Assembly (NCBI RefSeq): GCF_000006565.2
Contig: NC_031477.1
Coordinates: 1,334,043 to 1,398,042 of the forward strand
Source of the DNA: Toxoplasma gondii ME49
Lineage: Eukaryota; Apicomplexa; Conoidasida; Eucoccidiorida; Sarcocystidae
Length of the DNA stretch: 64,000 nucleotides
Reading direction: 5' to 3'
The position numbers were made by a program, and so were the translations under genes. Under the pieces are notes generated by a model. The model searched no databases, was not told where the DNA came from, and saw only the letters and a program-made list of their open reading frames with translations. Positions 13,066 through 25,200 of the stretch are shown one piece after another. Numbering within the stretch: the stretch's first letter is position 1; each line of letters begins with the position of its first letter.

Positions 13066-14640
13066 TCACTTTTTCAGAGGTTTCAGGCCGAGTTCCGCTC
13101 GGAGAGCATCCCATGCCTGGACAGAGAGCGAGTCGTCATCTCCCTTCTTCTCGCGAGATGCGTTCTTCTCCAAGCTGAAGGCTGGCGCTTTCTTCTCGGC
13201 TCTGTCGCCGCTCGGCTGCTCGGCGTCTCTGCGGTGTCTCCGGTCCTCGTCGCCTCGCTCTTTCACCTGTTTGCTGCGGCTGCTGTATCTGTCGTCTGGT
13301 CTGTCTCGGAGTTTCCTCTCCTCGTCTTCGTGTTTTCTGCGTTTTCGGTCTCCCTCCTCTTCGCGTTCTTCTCGTCGGTCTCGGCGTCTCCTCTCGCGCT
13401 CGTCGTCTTCCCAGCGTCTCCGTTCTCGCCGCCGCTCTCTCTCCTCTTCTTCGCGTCTCCTCCTTCTGCGTTCGTCCTCGTCCTCGTCTCGCCTCTCCTT
13501 CTCTCTCTTCACGACTGGCGTCGGACTCCGACTGCCGACGCGCCCTCGGCGTTCTCGCGCTTCGTAAGCAGCTTCTCTTCCCCCATGCGAACGACCACTG
13601 TTCCACGTCTCCCGCTTGTCTCCCTCCTCTCTCCTCCGCAATCTCCGATCCCCACCGTAGTCTCTCTCTCTTTCTCTCTCTCTCTCTCTTTCTCTCTCTC
13701 GATCTCTGTCTCGATCTCTTTCCCTGTCTCGGTCTCTGTCTCGGTCTCTTTCCCTGTCTCGGTCTCTGTCTCGGTCTCTTTCCCTGTCTCGGTCTCCAGG
13801 TTCCCTCTTCTCTCTCCACCAGCCTTCTCCGGAGTCTTCCTTTCGCGTGCCTTCCGACTGCTCGGCGACGCCGTTTTCTGCTTCGAGTTCTCGCACCTGC
13901 TGCAGCAGAAGTTGCTCCTGTTCCTGCTGCTTCTGCTTCATGCGTTGCTGGAGGACGCGTCTTTGCAGCTGCTTCTGTTCCTTCCTCAGCTGCTCCTTCT
14001 GAAGCAGCCAGAGCTGCTGATCGCGCTCGGAGACGCCCTCCGCCGTTGACACACCCGACGGCGCGTATACTTCGACGTCGTGCTCGAGGGCAGTGAGGCG
14101 CGCAGGCGGAAGGTCGCCTTCGCTCTCCAGTACTTCGCGCTTCGGGAGAACAGGCAAGTCGACGTCGAGAAAGTTCGTTTTTCGCAAGCAGTCGTCCACG
14201 AACTCGTCCATGCAAACGATCGTGAACTTCCCGTCGGCCAGGCGCAGCCGCAGTTTCCGGTAGTCCGCGAGCAGCGGCTCGAGGTGCGTGTACACCTCGC
14301 AGGCGCGGCCGACGAGGCGCAGGTAGAAGGCGCCGACGGCGCGCAGATACTTGAACTGCTCCTGCTTGATGAACTCGAGAATGATCTCCGGCTCTGGCTG
14401 AATCTGCAGCAGCTTCAACACCAAGCAGAGAAACGGCGCAGGCTGCCGCTTCCCGCCGTACGTTCCCCCAACGTACGTCAACCCAACACAGGGCTCGAGA
14501 ACGGTCTCTGCTGTCAACGCGAAGCACTGTTCCTTCCAGAAGGCACTTTCGTAGATCTTTCGGCGAATGATCCGCGACACCAGCGTCTGCGGATTGCAGC
14601 CGTGGACCTGCTGCGCGAGTGGATCTGTGCGATTCGCCAT
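13066..14640 (-). CDS. PRP38: Pre-mRNA-splicing factor PRP38 (U4/U6.U5 tri-snRNP)
   Basis: This is one exon of 524 residues, with start ATG at 14640-14638 and stop TGA at 13068-13066. Residues 1 to about 175 are a full PRP38 domain. It opens MANRTDPLAQQVHGCNPQTL and continues with RRKIYESAFWKEQCFAL, FLCLVLKLLQIQPE, RAVGAFYLRLVG and LEPLLADYRK, which match human PRPF38A closely, including the N-terminal MANRT. PRP38 joins the spliceosome with the tri-snRNP and is needed for its activation. After a Gln/Glu/Arg coiled coil (about 215-255) comes an Arg-Asp/Arg-Glu tract encoded by near-identical repeats (about residues 280-322), then an RS/RE-rich tail. The last 20 residues end AWDALRAELGLKPLKK, a HIND-like Hub1-binding motif. 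It is divergently oriented to the DNA-PKcs gene across a 1.7-kb spacer. The family call is secure. Confidence 0.96.
   Translation of the reverse strand: MANRTDPLAQQVHGCNPQTLVSRIIRRKIYESAFWKEQCFALTAETVLEPCVGLTYVGGTYGGKRQPAPFLCLVLKLLQIQPEPEIILEFIKQEQFKYLRAVGAFYLRLVGRACEVYTHLEPLLADYRKLRLRLADGKFTIVCMDEFVDDCLRKTNFLDVDLPVLPKREVLESEGDLPPARLTALEHDVEVYAPSGVSTAEGVSERDQQLWLLQKEQLRKEQKQLQRRVLQQRMKQKQQEQEQLLLQQVRELEAENGVAEQSEGTRKEDSGEGWWREKREPGDRDRERDRDRDRDRERDRDRDRDRERDRDRDRERERERERERERDYGGDRRLRRREEGDKRETWNSGRSHGGREAAYEARERRGRVGSRSPTPVVKREKERRDEDEDERRRRRREEEERERRRERRRWEDDERERRRRDRREEREEEGDRKRRKHEDEERKLRDRPDDRYSSRSKQVKERGDEDRRHRRDAEQPSGDRAEKKAPAFSLEKNASREKKGDDDSLSVQAWDALRAELGLKPLKK
13069..13125 (-). other. 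HIND-like Hub1-interacting motif at the PRP38 C-terminus
   Basis: The C-terminal SVQAWDALRAELGLKPL matches the general HIND pattern (aromatic or Thr, Asn/Asp, x, Leu-Arg, x-x, Leu-Gly-Leu, x, Pro-Leu). HIND elements bind the ubiquitin-like protein Hub1/UBL5. In some lineages they sit on Prp38 and not on Snu66 (established knowledge). The usual Asn is Asp here. Confidence 0.6.
13673..13800 (-). repeat. Tandem repeat encoding the Arg-Asp/Arg-Glu tract of PRP38
   Basis: A CT-rich run is followed by about three near-identical 30-bp units (plus strand 'tctctttccctgtctcggtc'). It is read in frame on the minus strand as alternating RD and RE dipeptides. It is likely length-variable between strains (inference). 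Confidence 0.8.
14281..14298. repeat. Quasi-palindrome copy in PRP38
   Basis: GAGGTGCGTGTACACCTC with six-base arms. It is read on the minus strand as Glu-Val-Tyr-Thr-His-Leu, at a conserved PRP38 site just before Glu-Pro. Confidence 0.7.
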
Positions 14641-16361
14641 GCTCGGACACTGGCGAAGAAAAACGGGGCAGAAGAAGAAGCAACGCGAAGGAGCGGAGTC
14701 TTGGTACGAGCGCGAGGAAGTGGAGAGCAGAGACACCAAGAGGGAGAGACGGGGAGGAGAGGGAGAGGAGCAGAAGAAGAAGAAGCCAAGAAGCACAGTT
14801 TACTTTGACGGAGGAGCGAGGAAGCGACGGAAATCGAGAGCGGTGGAGGAGGAGAGGAAGACAGGGGGAACGGAAGACGAGCGTCCAGGAAACAAAAAAA
14901 GGAAGAAAGGGAACACAGAGCTCTCTTAAACAGTTCCAGGCAGCGAAGGAAAAGACGACGACAAAGAGAAAAAGAAAAAGCTAAGAGTTTACATTCACGA
15001 GGCCCGGTCAAGGACGACAACGAAGACAGGGACGGCGCGAGAAGGCGACGCACCGGGAGGGAGAGGGGAGGAAACGCGAAACGAGAAGGAAGATGCCAAC
15101 GTGGAGAGTGGAGAGATGCAGAACAGAAGAGGTCGTCAGGAAGAGAAAACGGCGAGAAGAGAGGAGCCTCAAGAGGGTGGGGAGAACGGGGAGAAGAAGC
15201 ATGCGTAGTCGTTCGTTTCTTCTCCCCGGAAAAAGGGAGAAAAGGAGGGAACGTTATCCATTCACAACGGAGGAATTCGCACCGCTGAAATGTTTCCTCC
15301 TTCTCCCCACCTCGCAGAAGGACCCCAAGTCGGCTTGAAACGCGACATGAGTTTTCTACCGCAAAAAAGGAATTTTCACAGCGCACCCCAGGGAAGAAAA
15401 CGAACTCGGAAAACAAGTACTTCACCGACGCTCTTTCCTCGCGAAATCGGGCAGCGAGACAAGGAAGAACGCATGCAGTTTTTACGCCTCGACTCGAGCC
15501 GCTCTCGCTAGACGCGGCGCAGCCAGCGAGAAGAGCGACAAGACAGCCGGCGGACTTGGCTTCGAGAAGGGAGGAAAGAGAGGAAAACGACCTTCCTTTC
15601 CCCGAAAAAAGACGCACAGGGCATCTCTGCTCAAACGCCTAGAGACGCCGCGCCTGCTCTCTCTCTTTCCTTGCCCGCCTTGAAAAAGAATCCGAGGCAG
15701 AAGCTGCCGACACTACACTGCAGGACCGGCCTCCTCTCTTGTACCGCGAGAAGGACTTGGGATTTCCCCGGTGGTTGTACACCCGACTTTCGCACACTGA
15801 GACACAGGGCGCGTCTCCCGCGTTGCCTTTTTCGCTCTTCACTCGTCAACAAGGCCAGGCTGCGCCGCTCCGGTCTCTTCTTGCCCGCGCTCTCCCGCCG
15901 AAGCCGCGAGACTGCTGCTCTCTCAGAGAGAAGAGCGGAGAGCAGGAAGAAGCTCTACTCAGCGAGGCAGAGGCGAGATGGCGACGCCGGCAGCGAGGAG
16001 AAGAGCGAGGACAGCAGAAGCCTCGCAGGAATGGTGAAGAGAATCAACAGATAAAGCGCGAAGACGAGAATCGAGAGAAGAGTAGGAGGGCGGAGGACAA
16101 ACGGCAAGAGAAAGGAACAGAGCGTATGAAAATACGCAAAACAATACGCGTCGAAGCGCCGGAAATCTCGAAGAAGGACTCCAGAGTTGAAAGACTCTGC
16201 TTTTCCTCCGGAGGACCTTTTGCTGTTTTTCACTCCAAAACGTCACCCTGTTCTTCTCCGCTCGAAATAATGTCTCCTCTCCATCTCAGTCGTTTCTTCG
16301 CAAGAAAAAACGACCTTCCCAGTTCCACCACGAAAGAGATTTCTTCTTCTCCTTCGCCGCC
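14641..16361. promoter_or_regulatory. Divergent spacer between PRP38 and DNA-PKcs (both 5' ends)
   Basis: Both flanking genes start outward from this 1.7-kb stretch, so it must hold both 5' UTRs and both promoters. The first half (about 14680-15250) is strongly purine-rich on the plus strand, as expected for a pyrimidine-rich leader of PRP38. GCATGC-type sixmers occur (for example near 15199 and 15472); related motifs are known in Toxoplasma promoters. One quasi-palindrome copy lies at 15770-15783. The Toxoplasma type lacks a reliable TATA box, and none was seen. Confidence 0.6.
15770..15783. repeat. Quasi-palindrome copy in the divergent promoter
   Basis: GGTGGTTGTACACC, about 590 bases upstream of the DNA-PKcs ATG and 1,130 upstream of the PRP38 ATG. 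Confidence 0.65.
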
Positions 16362-19300
16362 ATGGCTGCGCCTCGGATCTCTGCGCTAGCGGACGAGGCG
16401 CGGAGTCTCTTCCTCTCTCTCCTCTCTCAGGCGCCTCTGAGTTCCCTGCGCCTGTCTCAGCACCCGCGTTCATCCTCCTTTCCTGTTGCTTCTTTCGCTG
16501 CCGACACAGCCTCCTCCTCCTCCTCTCGGGATTCTCAGCAAGCCGCGGAGCAGCTCGAGCAGACGCTTTCAGCGATCCTCACGAGGCTGGGGGACGGTGA
16601 AGAGCACTGGACGGAGACCGAGCGAGAGATGCTGTTTGCGTCGCTCTTTGGGGGCGCGGAGGCGAGGCTTACTGAAAGAGAACGACGGAGGACGCCGCAG
16701 GGGACAACTCATGGTGATGCTTCAACCGCCGAGAACTTCGAGGAAAGAGACAGCCTTCTCGGTGCAATCGAGCAAGCAGCCTTGCTCCAAGAACCGCCTG
16801 CTCTTCTGACAGCGAAGCGAACAGGCCTCGAACTCTGTCGACTAGCCGTCGAGACTTTCGGAGGGGCGTACATACACACGAGGGCGATCTCCTGCGTCCA
16901 GGTACTGTCTCGACATTCGCGGCAACGAGGAAAACGAAGATCCGGGGAACAGTGGCTTGCAAGGATGCAGCTCAGAAAAAGGAAACGCACAGCAGTCGAC
17001 GGTAGCAGGGTGAACGTCCAGCTGTGTCGGTTGAGGGATCAACAGAACTTTCGGAACATCGAAAATGAGGCGCTGAATCGTCATCTCTTTCTGTCCAGCT
17101 ATTCGCTGTCTCCAGTTCTGTCTCTCTACATCTTTCTTTTTTTCTCTCTCTCCATCTATCTATATTTGTATCTCGTCGACGACTTGCATCTGATTATCTC
17201 TATTTGAGTAATTTGTTTCTCTCTGTGTGCCTGTGTCGCGAATGGGTCCCTGCGCGGTCTCGCTAGAGACACCACAAGGAAGTCGTTTCTCCTCCTTGAC
17301 TGGCGTTCGTGAGGTTGTCTCTCCGACCTCACTTTGCTCTGTTTTTCTTTCGCCAGTCGCGTCTGGCTTTTCGCGCCGGCTGTCGCTTCCTGGCGGTAGC
17401 CTCGCCATCTCTCTCTTTGGCGGACTTTGGAAGTTTTGCTCTTTGGGCTCTGCCTTTCGCCTGCTACAGACGTCCTGTCTGCATCTCTTCCGCGTCGACG
17501 CCTCTCAACATGTCAAGCGCGAGGCCTTGCTGCTGCTGAAAGAGAGTCTCTTCGCTGCTGTCTCCGCAGCGTCTCTCCGCTCTTCTTCAATCGTCTCCTC
17601 TGTCTCGTTTTCCCTCCAGAACAGGAGAGACAGAGCTCCCGGATTCGCGGAGATGGCCAGAAGAGGCGGGGACGCAGAGGCCAGAGGAGAACACAAAGCG
17701 AATGAGATGGAATATGGAGAAGAGACAGAGGAAGGAAAAGAAGAAGGAGAGGAAGGAGAAGAAGAGGAAGGAGAAGAAGAGGAAGGAGAAGGGATTTGGA
17801 GAGAAAGAAAGAAGGGTGAAGAAGAAGTTGAAAGAAGAATCGATTTGATGGAGCTGATTTTGAAAGTGACAGGCGATCTCCTCGAGAGGAGAAAGATGCT
17901 TGGCGCCTCAGTGCAGGCAGCTGCTGTTCTTCTTCTTGGTAAGAGTGAAAACTCGGAACCTCTCTCGGCGGTGTTTTCGTTCCTTTCTGATGATCTTTTT
18001 TTTCCGCGTCGTTTCCGGCTTCTCCCCGTTTGTGTGTTTCTGGCAGTGCCTCCGATGGCGTTCGTACGTATCTCGCCGCTGTTGTTCTCCTCCTTGCCTT
18101 TCGGTTTCTATGCTTCATCCGTCGTTTCTCCCTTTCTTCCTCTTATGCTTCATCCATCGTTTCTTCCTTTCTTCCTCTTATGCTTCATCCGTCGTTTCTC
18201 CGTTTCTTCCTCTTATGCTTCATCCGTTGTTTCTTCCTTTCTTCCTCTTATGGTTCATCCGTTGTTTCTTCCTTTCTTCCTCCACCTACGTTTTTTTCTT
18301 GGCTCGAAACGTCCTGTTTTTTCGTAGGGGAACTTTCGTTTCTGTTTCCTTCCTTTTTTTGTCGGCACCCGCGATGGCGAGAAGACCTTCTGCGAATTTT
18401 CCTTCGCGTAGTTCAACCCTCCGCGACCTCGAAGAAATTGGAGGAGTCTCTGCTGCAAGCCGCGCTCGAGGCGCTTCGCGTCTTCCTCATTCGTCACACC
18501 GTCTGCTTCTTCGCTCTCCCTCGCGACAGCCGTCTCGCGCTCTATGCTGCTGTCTCCGTCTGGGCCTCTCCCGACTCTCTCTTTGTCTCATCAAGCGAAC
18601 ATCGAGAAGCTTCGGTACCTGGCCACCGAGACAGCACACTGAACGACCCAGGCCAAGATGTCAGACGAGTCTCCCATCCATGTCAAGAAGCGCTTGTCAG
18701 TTCTTCTCCACCTCCGTTATCCTCTTCTTCTTCACCATCATCTCTGTCATCATCTTCTTCGTCTGGGCTCGCGTCGGCGGGGAGAAAGGCGGCGAGTGTT
18801 CCCTTGCGGCTCGCGGGGCTTCGCCTTCTCTACGCGCATGCAGACGTTTTTCTGGAAGGTCTCGTCGAAGATGTGACGTCTGGGGAGAGGCAGCGCGACA
18901 GCCTTCTTCTCGAAAGACAAGAGAGACTGAACAAGGAGGCGCTTTGCGCAAAGCGGACACCGGGAGAGAGCTCGCTTCCTCTCCATCTTTCCGACGCCTC
19001 CGCGTCTCGTGCAGCTGTGGAGAAAGGGGAGAAGAGCGAAGAGGAAAACAAATGGGACTGCAGCCTTTTGGATCGTCTCCTTTTTGCTGCGACTGAAGGA
19101 TCGAATCCGCGCCTCCGTGAAGCCGGCTTGTCTGCCCTCGAAGCTGTGACGAAGGCTCTCCTTGAATTTTCCTTTCGCTCTTCTCTCCTCATTTCAAGGA
19201 TTCCTCGCGAGCAACGCGGAAGCCGAAGACGGGAGGACACCCAAAAAGAAGAGGGAGCGTCGAAACGGGACTTGCTGAGGGGAGGTGCGTCAGGCTGTCT

Positions 19301-22173
19301 CGGCTTCTCAGAGGAACATCAAGTCACTTGCCAGCGACGCCTTCAACGTCTTCTTTTCCAAGTTTCGAGCGGGCTTCGTCGCGCTTCATTCAGTGTGTGT
19401 AATCTTCCAGGTCATAGGATTTTCGCTCTCGATCACGACGACGTCGCATCTGCTCTTAGACAATGTGAAGTCTACGGGCGTCTTCTTTCGCTCCTCTTGA
19501 ACTCAGCCTTCTCCTCGTCTATCCCGTCCTCTCTGACTTCCTCTCCTCGTGGTTCTGCTTCTTCCTCTCCACCTGCGTTTCGTTCTTCGTCTTGCTTGTC
19601 TTCTGAGATGTTTTCTGCGTCTGCGTTTCCGAGTCTGCTGGCCTCGCCTTCGTCCTCGTCTGCAACTTCTTCCTCTCCGTTTTCTCCAGCGTCGTCTCCG
19701 TTCGCCTCCAGTTCGTCTGCCTCTCATTTCCGTGAGTGGAGTCTCTGCGGGGTTCCAGACACGGTGTCTGTACACCTGGGCTTCGCAGGAGCGACGCGTT
19801 TGCTGCGCGTTTCTCGTTTTCTCCTCTCGGAGATGAAGCTTCCCTCTTCGCGGCAGACGCCGCTTCCGTCCGGACATGTTGGCGGGGAAACGCATGCAGC
19901 GGCAAGCAGAGGCGCCCTCTCTCTGGCCATGGTGGGGATGGCCGGCAAGCATGTCGCGGGGCTCGTTCTCGCCGCCTCGCGCCTTGCTTGCGGCTTTCTG
20001 CAGCTTCTCCTGGAAGAGCGCGTCGCACAGCGCGAGCGAAGCGAAACAAGAAGGGCAGCACAGCGCGGAAGAGGCAGAGGGCGCGACTGGTGCAGAGAAG
20101 AGGCACAACGAGGAGAAGGGACAGGAGGTAGAAGAAACGAAGAGGACGGAGGCCGAGCTGCGAAGGGCCGCCTGTTGGCAGAGAGGAGCCGAGAGCGGAA
20201 GATGGAGACTGTGGCGAGAATGAGGGAAAAGAGAGAAAGGAACGTGACGCAAGAGGCGAAGAAGCTGTGGGGAACTCTAGCAGAGACGACGCGCAAGCTA
20301 GTTCTCCTTTTCGTGCAGACAAGCGCCCTGTACGAATCTGATGAGAAAAAGGAAAGAATCAGTCGAGCCGTGGGCGCCGCTTGTGCAGCGCTGGCCCAGG
20401 GGCGTCTTTTGGAAGAAACGCAAACTGCGGAAGCCGCAGAAAATTGGAAGCCAGACGACCAAGAAAGAGAAGAAACAGAAGGAGAAGAAGGAGAGGAGGA
20501 AGAGGAAGCGGGAGGGGAGGAGGAAGGGAGAGAGGAAGGCGACGAAGAAGGAGAGAGAGAGGGAGAGAGAGAAGAGAGCGGCGACTCAGGCGACAGGAGA
20601 AAGAGAGGGCCGATGACACCTGCAGAAGCGCCTGTGAAGAAACGTCCAAGGACAGAGAAGAAGCGCGTTTCGAGCTGGGAAGAAGTGAAAGAAGAAGCGG
20701 AAGAAGAAGATGACGAAGACGAAGGGGAAGAAGAGCAGATTCGTTTGTCAGCGGGGGACTGGCTTTCGGTGGTGATCGAAGAGACAGTTTTCCTTGCGAT
20801 TGTCAGTTCGGAGGCGAGTGAACGAGTCGATAGCGAAGAGGAAGGAGACGGTTTGTTGACTCGTCAACTCTCTGTTGAAGCCGCACAGAGAGGCGTCGAG
20901 GAAGAGACAACGGAGATCGTTGTTCGATTTGAGGACAAGGAAGGAGCGCGAACGCGAAGCATTGGAGAGCTTTGGAGGCGGGCGCTGGCCTTTCTGAAAG
21001 CAGCAGAAGAAACTCCGTTTTTCGCCGAGGAGGCAGCTGCATCCGAGGAAGCATCAAGTGCCTCTTTCGAACTGAGAAAGATGAACATCATGGAGGTAGA
21101 GGCGAGAAGGAACCAGAGCGGAGACGGGAGAAGTCGCTGGACCCCAGAGCGAGACGCAGACGCCAGAAGAGTTGAAGAAGGTCCTCGAGTCAGTGTCGCT
21201 GAGAGACGAAGGAGATCCCATTTCTCCCATTTCTCTTCCTCGCCTTCTTTCGCTTCGTCGTTTCTCTCCTCATCACTCGCGCGCTCTTCTCAGCAAGTTG
21301 CAGATGGCCTCCTCAGATCTTCTCTCGGAGTGTATTGTCTCGCCCTCGGCGCGGCGAGGCTTCTGAGCCGGACCCAGGAAGACTTCTTTCAACAGCTGAG
21401 AGAGACAGTTCTTTCCTGCTTCTCCGGAGAGGAGGCAGAGGACGAAAGATCGACCTCTGCCTGGAGAACTGCCCCCTCGACTTTCCTGCCTGCCTCCCTG
21501 CTCTCCTTCGACGCACGACGCGTCTCCGTCCTGCGCTCCGTTCGGCTGGAACGCGAACCTGAGTGCGTCTCTGGGAAGGCTCAGAGCGCGCGAAGACGAA
21601 GCCGAGAGACTGCCGGAGAAGCCGGAGGCGGAGACAGCGACGAAGAGGACGACCCAACAGCAGATGGAGAGAGAGAGACGACCTTGACCTTGGGATCCCC
21701 GAGAACAGACACAGCAGCAGCATCTGTGCTCGCAAGCGCCGTTGTTGAAGCGCAATTTACAGCAAATGGGAACACTCTGTCGCGCTTGGCCTTCCTACTT
21801 CAGCGCGTCTTTGCGGAGGAGACGAAACTTCTTCCTTTGCTGCTTCCCTGGTGAGTACGCGCTCAGAGGACGAATCTGGAAGGCCTTTTCCGGGGGCGTA
21901 CGTACAGCTCGTGTTGAGGAGAGGCCTCCCGGTAGGAAGGCGAGACACCAGAGGCATGTCAGAGGGGATGGGTCTTCCAACGTTTCGTAAAAAGGTTTCC
22001 TCTGCATTTCGGTGGACGGCCTTCCTCCCATCTCTTCCTACGCCGGCTTTCCCCTTTTTTTCTGCCTCGACACAGAGATTGCCCCCTTCGTAACTCTCTG
22101 CTTCTTGACCTCCCCTTCCAAAATGTCTCTTCGTCTGCCTCTGGGTACTTCGCTCCGTCTGCAGGTTCCTGCC

Positions 22174-22244
<71 letters not shown>

Positions 22245-25200
22245 ACGCATCTCCGATTCAGGAAGGGGATTCCAGTCTTCTGGCGGTCTCTGGATTTACG
22301 TCCGAGGACCCGGCGAAGGCACAGTTTCTCGCTCGAATGTTTCCTCCACTGTACCAGCATGTCGCAGTTCGCTTCTGTGCGTCGAGGCAGTCTTTGCGAC
22401 GCAGAGGCAAGATCAAACGAAAAAGCTTTCGGACGCGGAACACTCAGCCTGAGGGCCGCCGCTGACGAGAGAGACCCCGTAGAACTCTGCCCTCGTCTCG
22501 CAGGATGCCAGTTCTTTTTTTCGACTGCATGCGCTCTGTCGCCTCCATTTCACTCCGAGTTCCAGTGCGAAGGTCGCTGCATATCGACGTTCTTCCTTGG
22601 AGTGTGAGCGCGTCGTCTCTGGTCGCGTTGACTTCAAGACAAAGTCGTGTGGCGGAACGCTTTCGGCGGGTCGTCAGAAATCTTTTCTCTTCCGCTTTTC
22701 CTCAGCGGCGTTCCGCGCGCGACAGGTCGATCACTCTGGCGACTCTGTCGTGTGTTGTTGCTTTTCTCTGCAGGGTGGCTGTCTTCGTCGCGTCAGCCTC
22801 CGCAGCTCTCGCCGACGGGGAGCGGTGCTCGCGGCCCTCGTCCTTGGTTGACTCTGTCGCTGTTCTCCGGCCGTTCCTTCTCGCCTGGAGAGAGGCAGAG
22901 CAGGTCGCGTTTCTTCTCCACGAATGTCCAGAGAGGGAACACTCGACGCAGCGCCGAAGCTGCACCTCCTCGCCCTGCTCAGCTTCTTCCCTTGCCTTGT
23001 GCTCGGCTTCGGCTTCGTCTCCTTCTTCCTCGTCTCCGTCCTGTCCTTCGTCTCCTTCTTCCTCGTCTCCGTCCTGTCCTTCGTCTCCTTCTTCCTCGTC
23101 TCCGTCCTGTCCTTTGTGTTCTTCTTGGTCGACAGCCTGTTCTGCTTCGCGCTTCGCGTTTCCTTCGTCCGCCTCGTTCCTGGCTTCTGAAGATCGGCGC
23201 CTTCGCATGTGGATGGCCTGGCGCGCGTCTGTGGCGCGTCGGGTGCGGGAGTTCTGGGTGGAATTTGCAGGTGCATGCGTTGAGGAGTTCACTGAGGCTG
23301 CGAAGGGGGACGAAGGCGAGGGTCCTGGTCGTTGTTTTTCGGGGGAAGCAGATCAGCCGGATGAAACGCAGTCGCTTCGAGCGTCTCTGGGTCTGCTTCT
23401 CGCTGCGACACCGACCGTTCTTTCAGAGCAGCTGTCTCTTCTTATGCCTGTGCTTCTTCCTCGCGCGCTAACAGCAGGGCTGTCAGATCCTTCGCTCGCT
23501 GAGATGTCTCTCTCTCTCCTTGAAACGACGCTTCATGCAGTCGACGAAGCAGTCGACAGCGAAGCTTCTGCCGCATTAAAGCCAGCGTTGTTTGCGTCTT
23601 GCTGGCGTTCTCCTGACGCCTGTTCTCTCCCTCGTGGTTGTTCCTGTTTTTCTGCTCCTGCGTCCGCAGCGTGTGCCTCTCCTGCTTTTCTTTCTTCGTC
23701 GCGATCCGCGGCTCCACCTGTCTCCCCCGGGTCTCCCCCAGAGGACGCGCTTGCGTCTTTCAAGGATCTCGTCCGTTCCCTCCTTCCCCTTCTGAGGCCT
23801 TACGTAGGAGCAGCTGCAGAGGCGCAGAGACGGGCGTCGTCGAGAGAGGAAGAATACCGGACTTCTGTGAAGCGTAGAAAGTTCCCGCGTCCTTCGTCGC
23901 TCTCGCAGGCTTCCCCTCTCTCTGCCTCGCCTTCGTCGGCGTCTTTTTTCTCTTCGTCGTCGCCTTTGACGTCTTCTGGACATACCAGAGGAGGCGGCAG
24001 AGACGCGCCGGGAGGCGTTGGCGGCCGCGGCTTCCAGGGGGCTTCTCGGATTTCGGTGAATCCACGGGTGGACTTCGGTTTGAGAATCTTGCGATTTCTA
24101 GGCGATATCGGAGGCCTTCTCACCGAGTCAAGGCACTTAGGAGGAGAAAACAGAAGAGAAGAAACAAGTCTCTTCGCTTCCTTGACGTCCACCGAGGAAA
24201 GAGATGAATCCGCTGAGAAACGGTGGCCGTTGAGTCTCCGAGCGTCCCTCGCCTTTATTCAAACAAGACATCCGAGATCTGCCTCCTCCTTCGCCTTTCG
24301 TATCCACCGTCTGCTTCTTCATCTGCCTCTCGCGGTCTTCCCTTCGTCTTCTTCTCTGCCGTCTGCTTCTCCGCTTCGTTCGTCTTCTTTCTTGTCTCTT
24401 GCTGAACGCCTCGGCGTAGCAGAGATGCCCCGGGAGGAAGCCGAAGGAACATGTGCGGTGGCGACGCTGCGGCTCGACGATCTCCTCGCGAGTGTATGTA
24501 CAGCTGCGTTGGGCGCCACAGATCGGCAGACCCGGGCGACTGCGTGCGAGCTCCTCTTCATGTTGCTCTCCTACGTTCGCGGGCAGGCGACGCGTCTCTT
24601 GGCTCCTTTGAGAGACGAAGAGCTGCGCGCGAAGGGGAAGACGCAGATTCACAGATGCGCGCGCGCGTCGGCGGGCGAGACAACTCCTGGAGACTTGGCC
24701 GACCTCCGCGAAGAACAGAACCTCTGCCGACAGCTGGTAGCTGCAGTGTATCGACACTCAGTACCTGCGTTGCTACGTCTTTGCAGCGAAACGAGGAACG
24801 ACGCGCTCCCAAGAAAAATTCTTCTTCCGCTTCTCCTGCAAATTGCGGCAGAAGTTGCCGAGGAAAGCTGCATGGCATGGGATGCCGAAAATGGCCTCGA
24901 CGACAGGGTAACGCTCTTGTCTGATTTAACTGTCTTGCTTTGTACATTGCGTCTTCCTGGTCTCCTCTCCTGTCTCTTGTTCTCCTTTTCGCTCTCTTTC
25001 CCTCGTGTTCTCCCTCTTGTTCTCCTTTCCTCTCGCCTATTCAGCTTTCCTCTCTCTTGCTCTCCTTTCCTCTCGCCTATTCAGCTTTTCTCTCTCTTGC
25101 TCTCCTTTCCTCTCTGTTGCTCTGTTTTTCTCTGCCTTGTCCGCTTGTCTCTTATGAGGTCCTCCTTCCAGATCCGGTGCCCCAACTTTGTCCCCCCGAC

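Noticed and set aside
12355..14049. 564-codon plus-strand open frame, Ser/Leu/Phe-rich
   Set aside because: It lies antisense to PRP38. Reverse reading of Arg/Glu/Asp codons gives Ser/Leu/Phe strings without stops. PRP38 homology fixes the minus strand.
23015..23113. CRISPR-like direct repeats
   Set aside because: The units are contiguous with no spacers, coding and in a eukaryote.
22702..23292. Minus-strand Glu/Gly/Asp repeat protein
   Set aside because: Reverse reading of the Ser/Pro minisatellite in exon 5.
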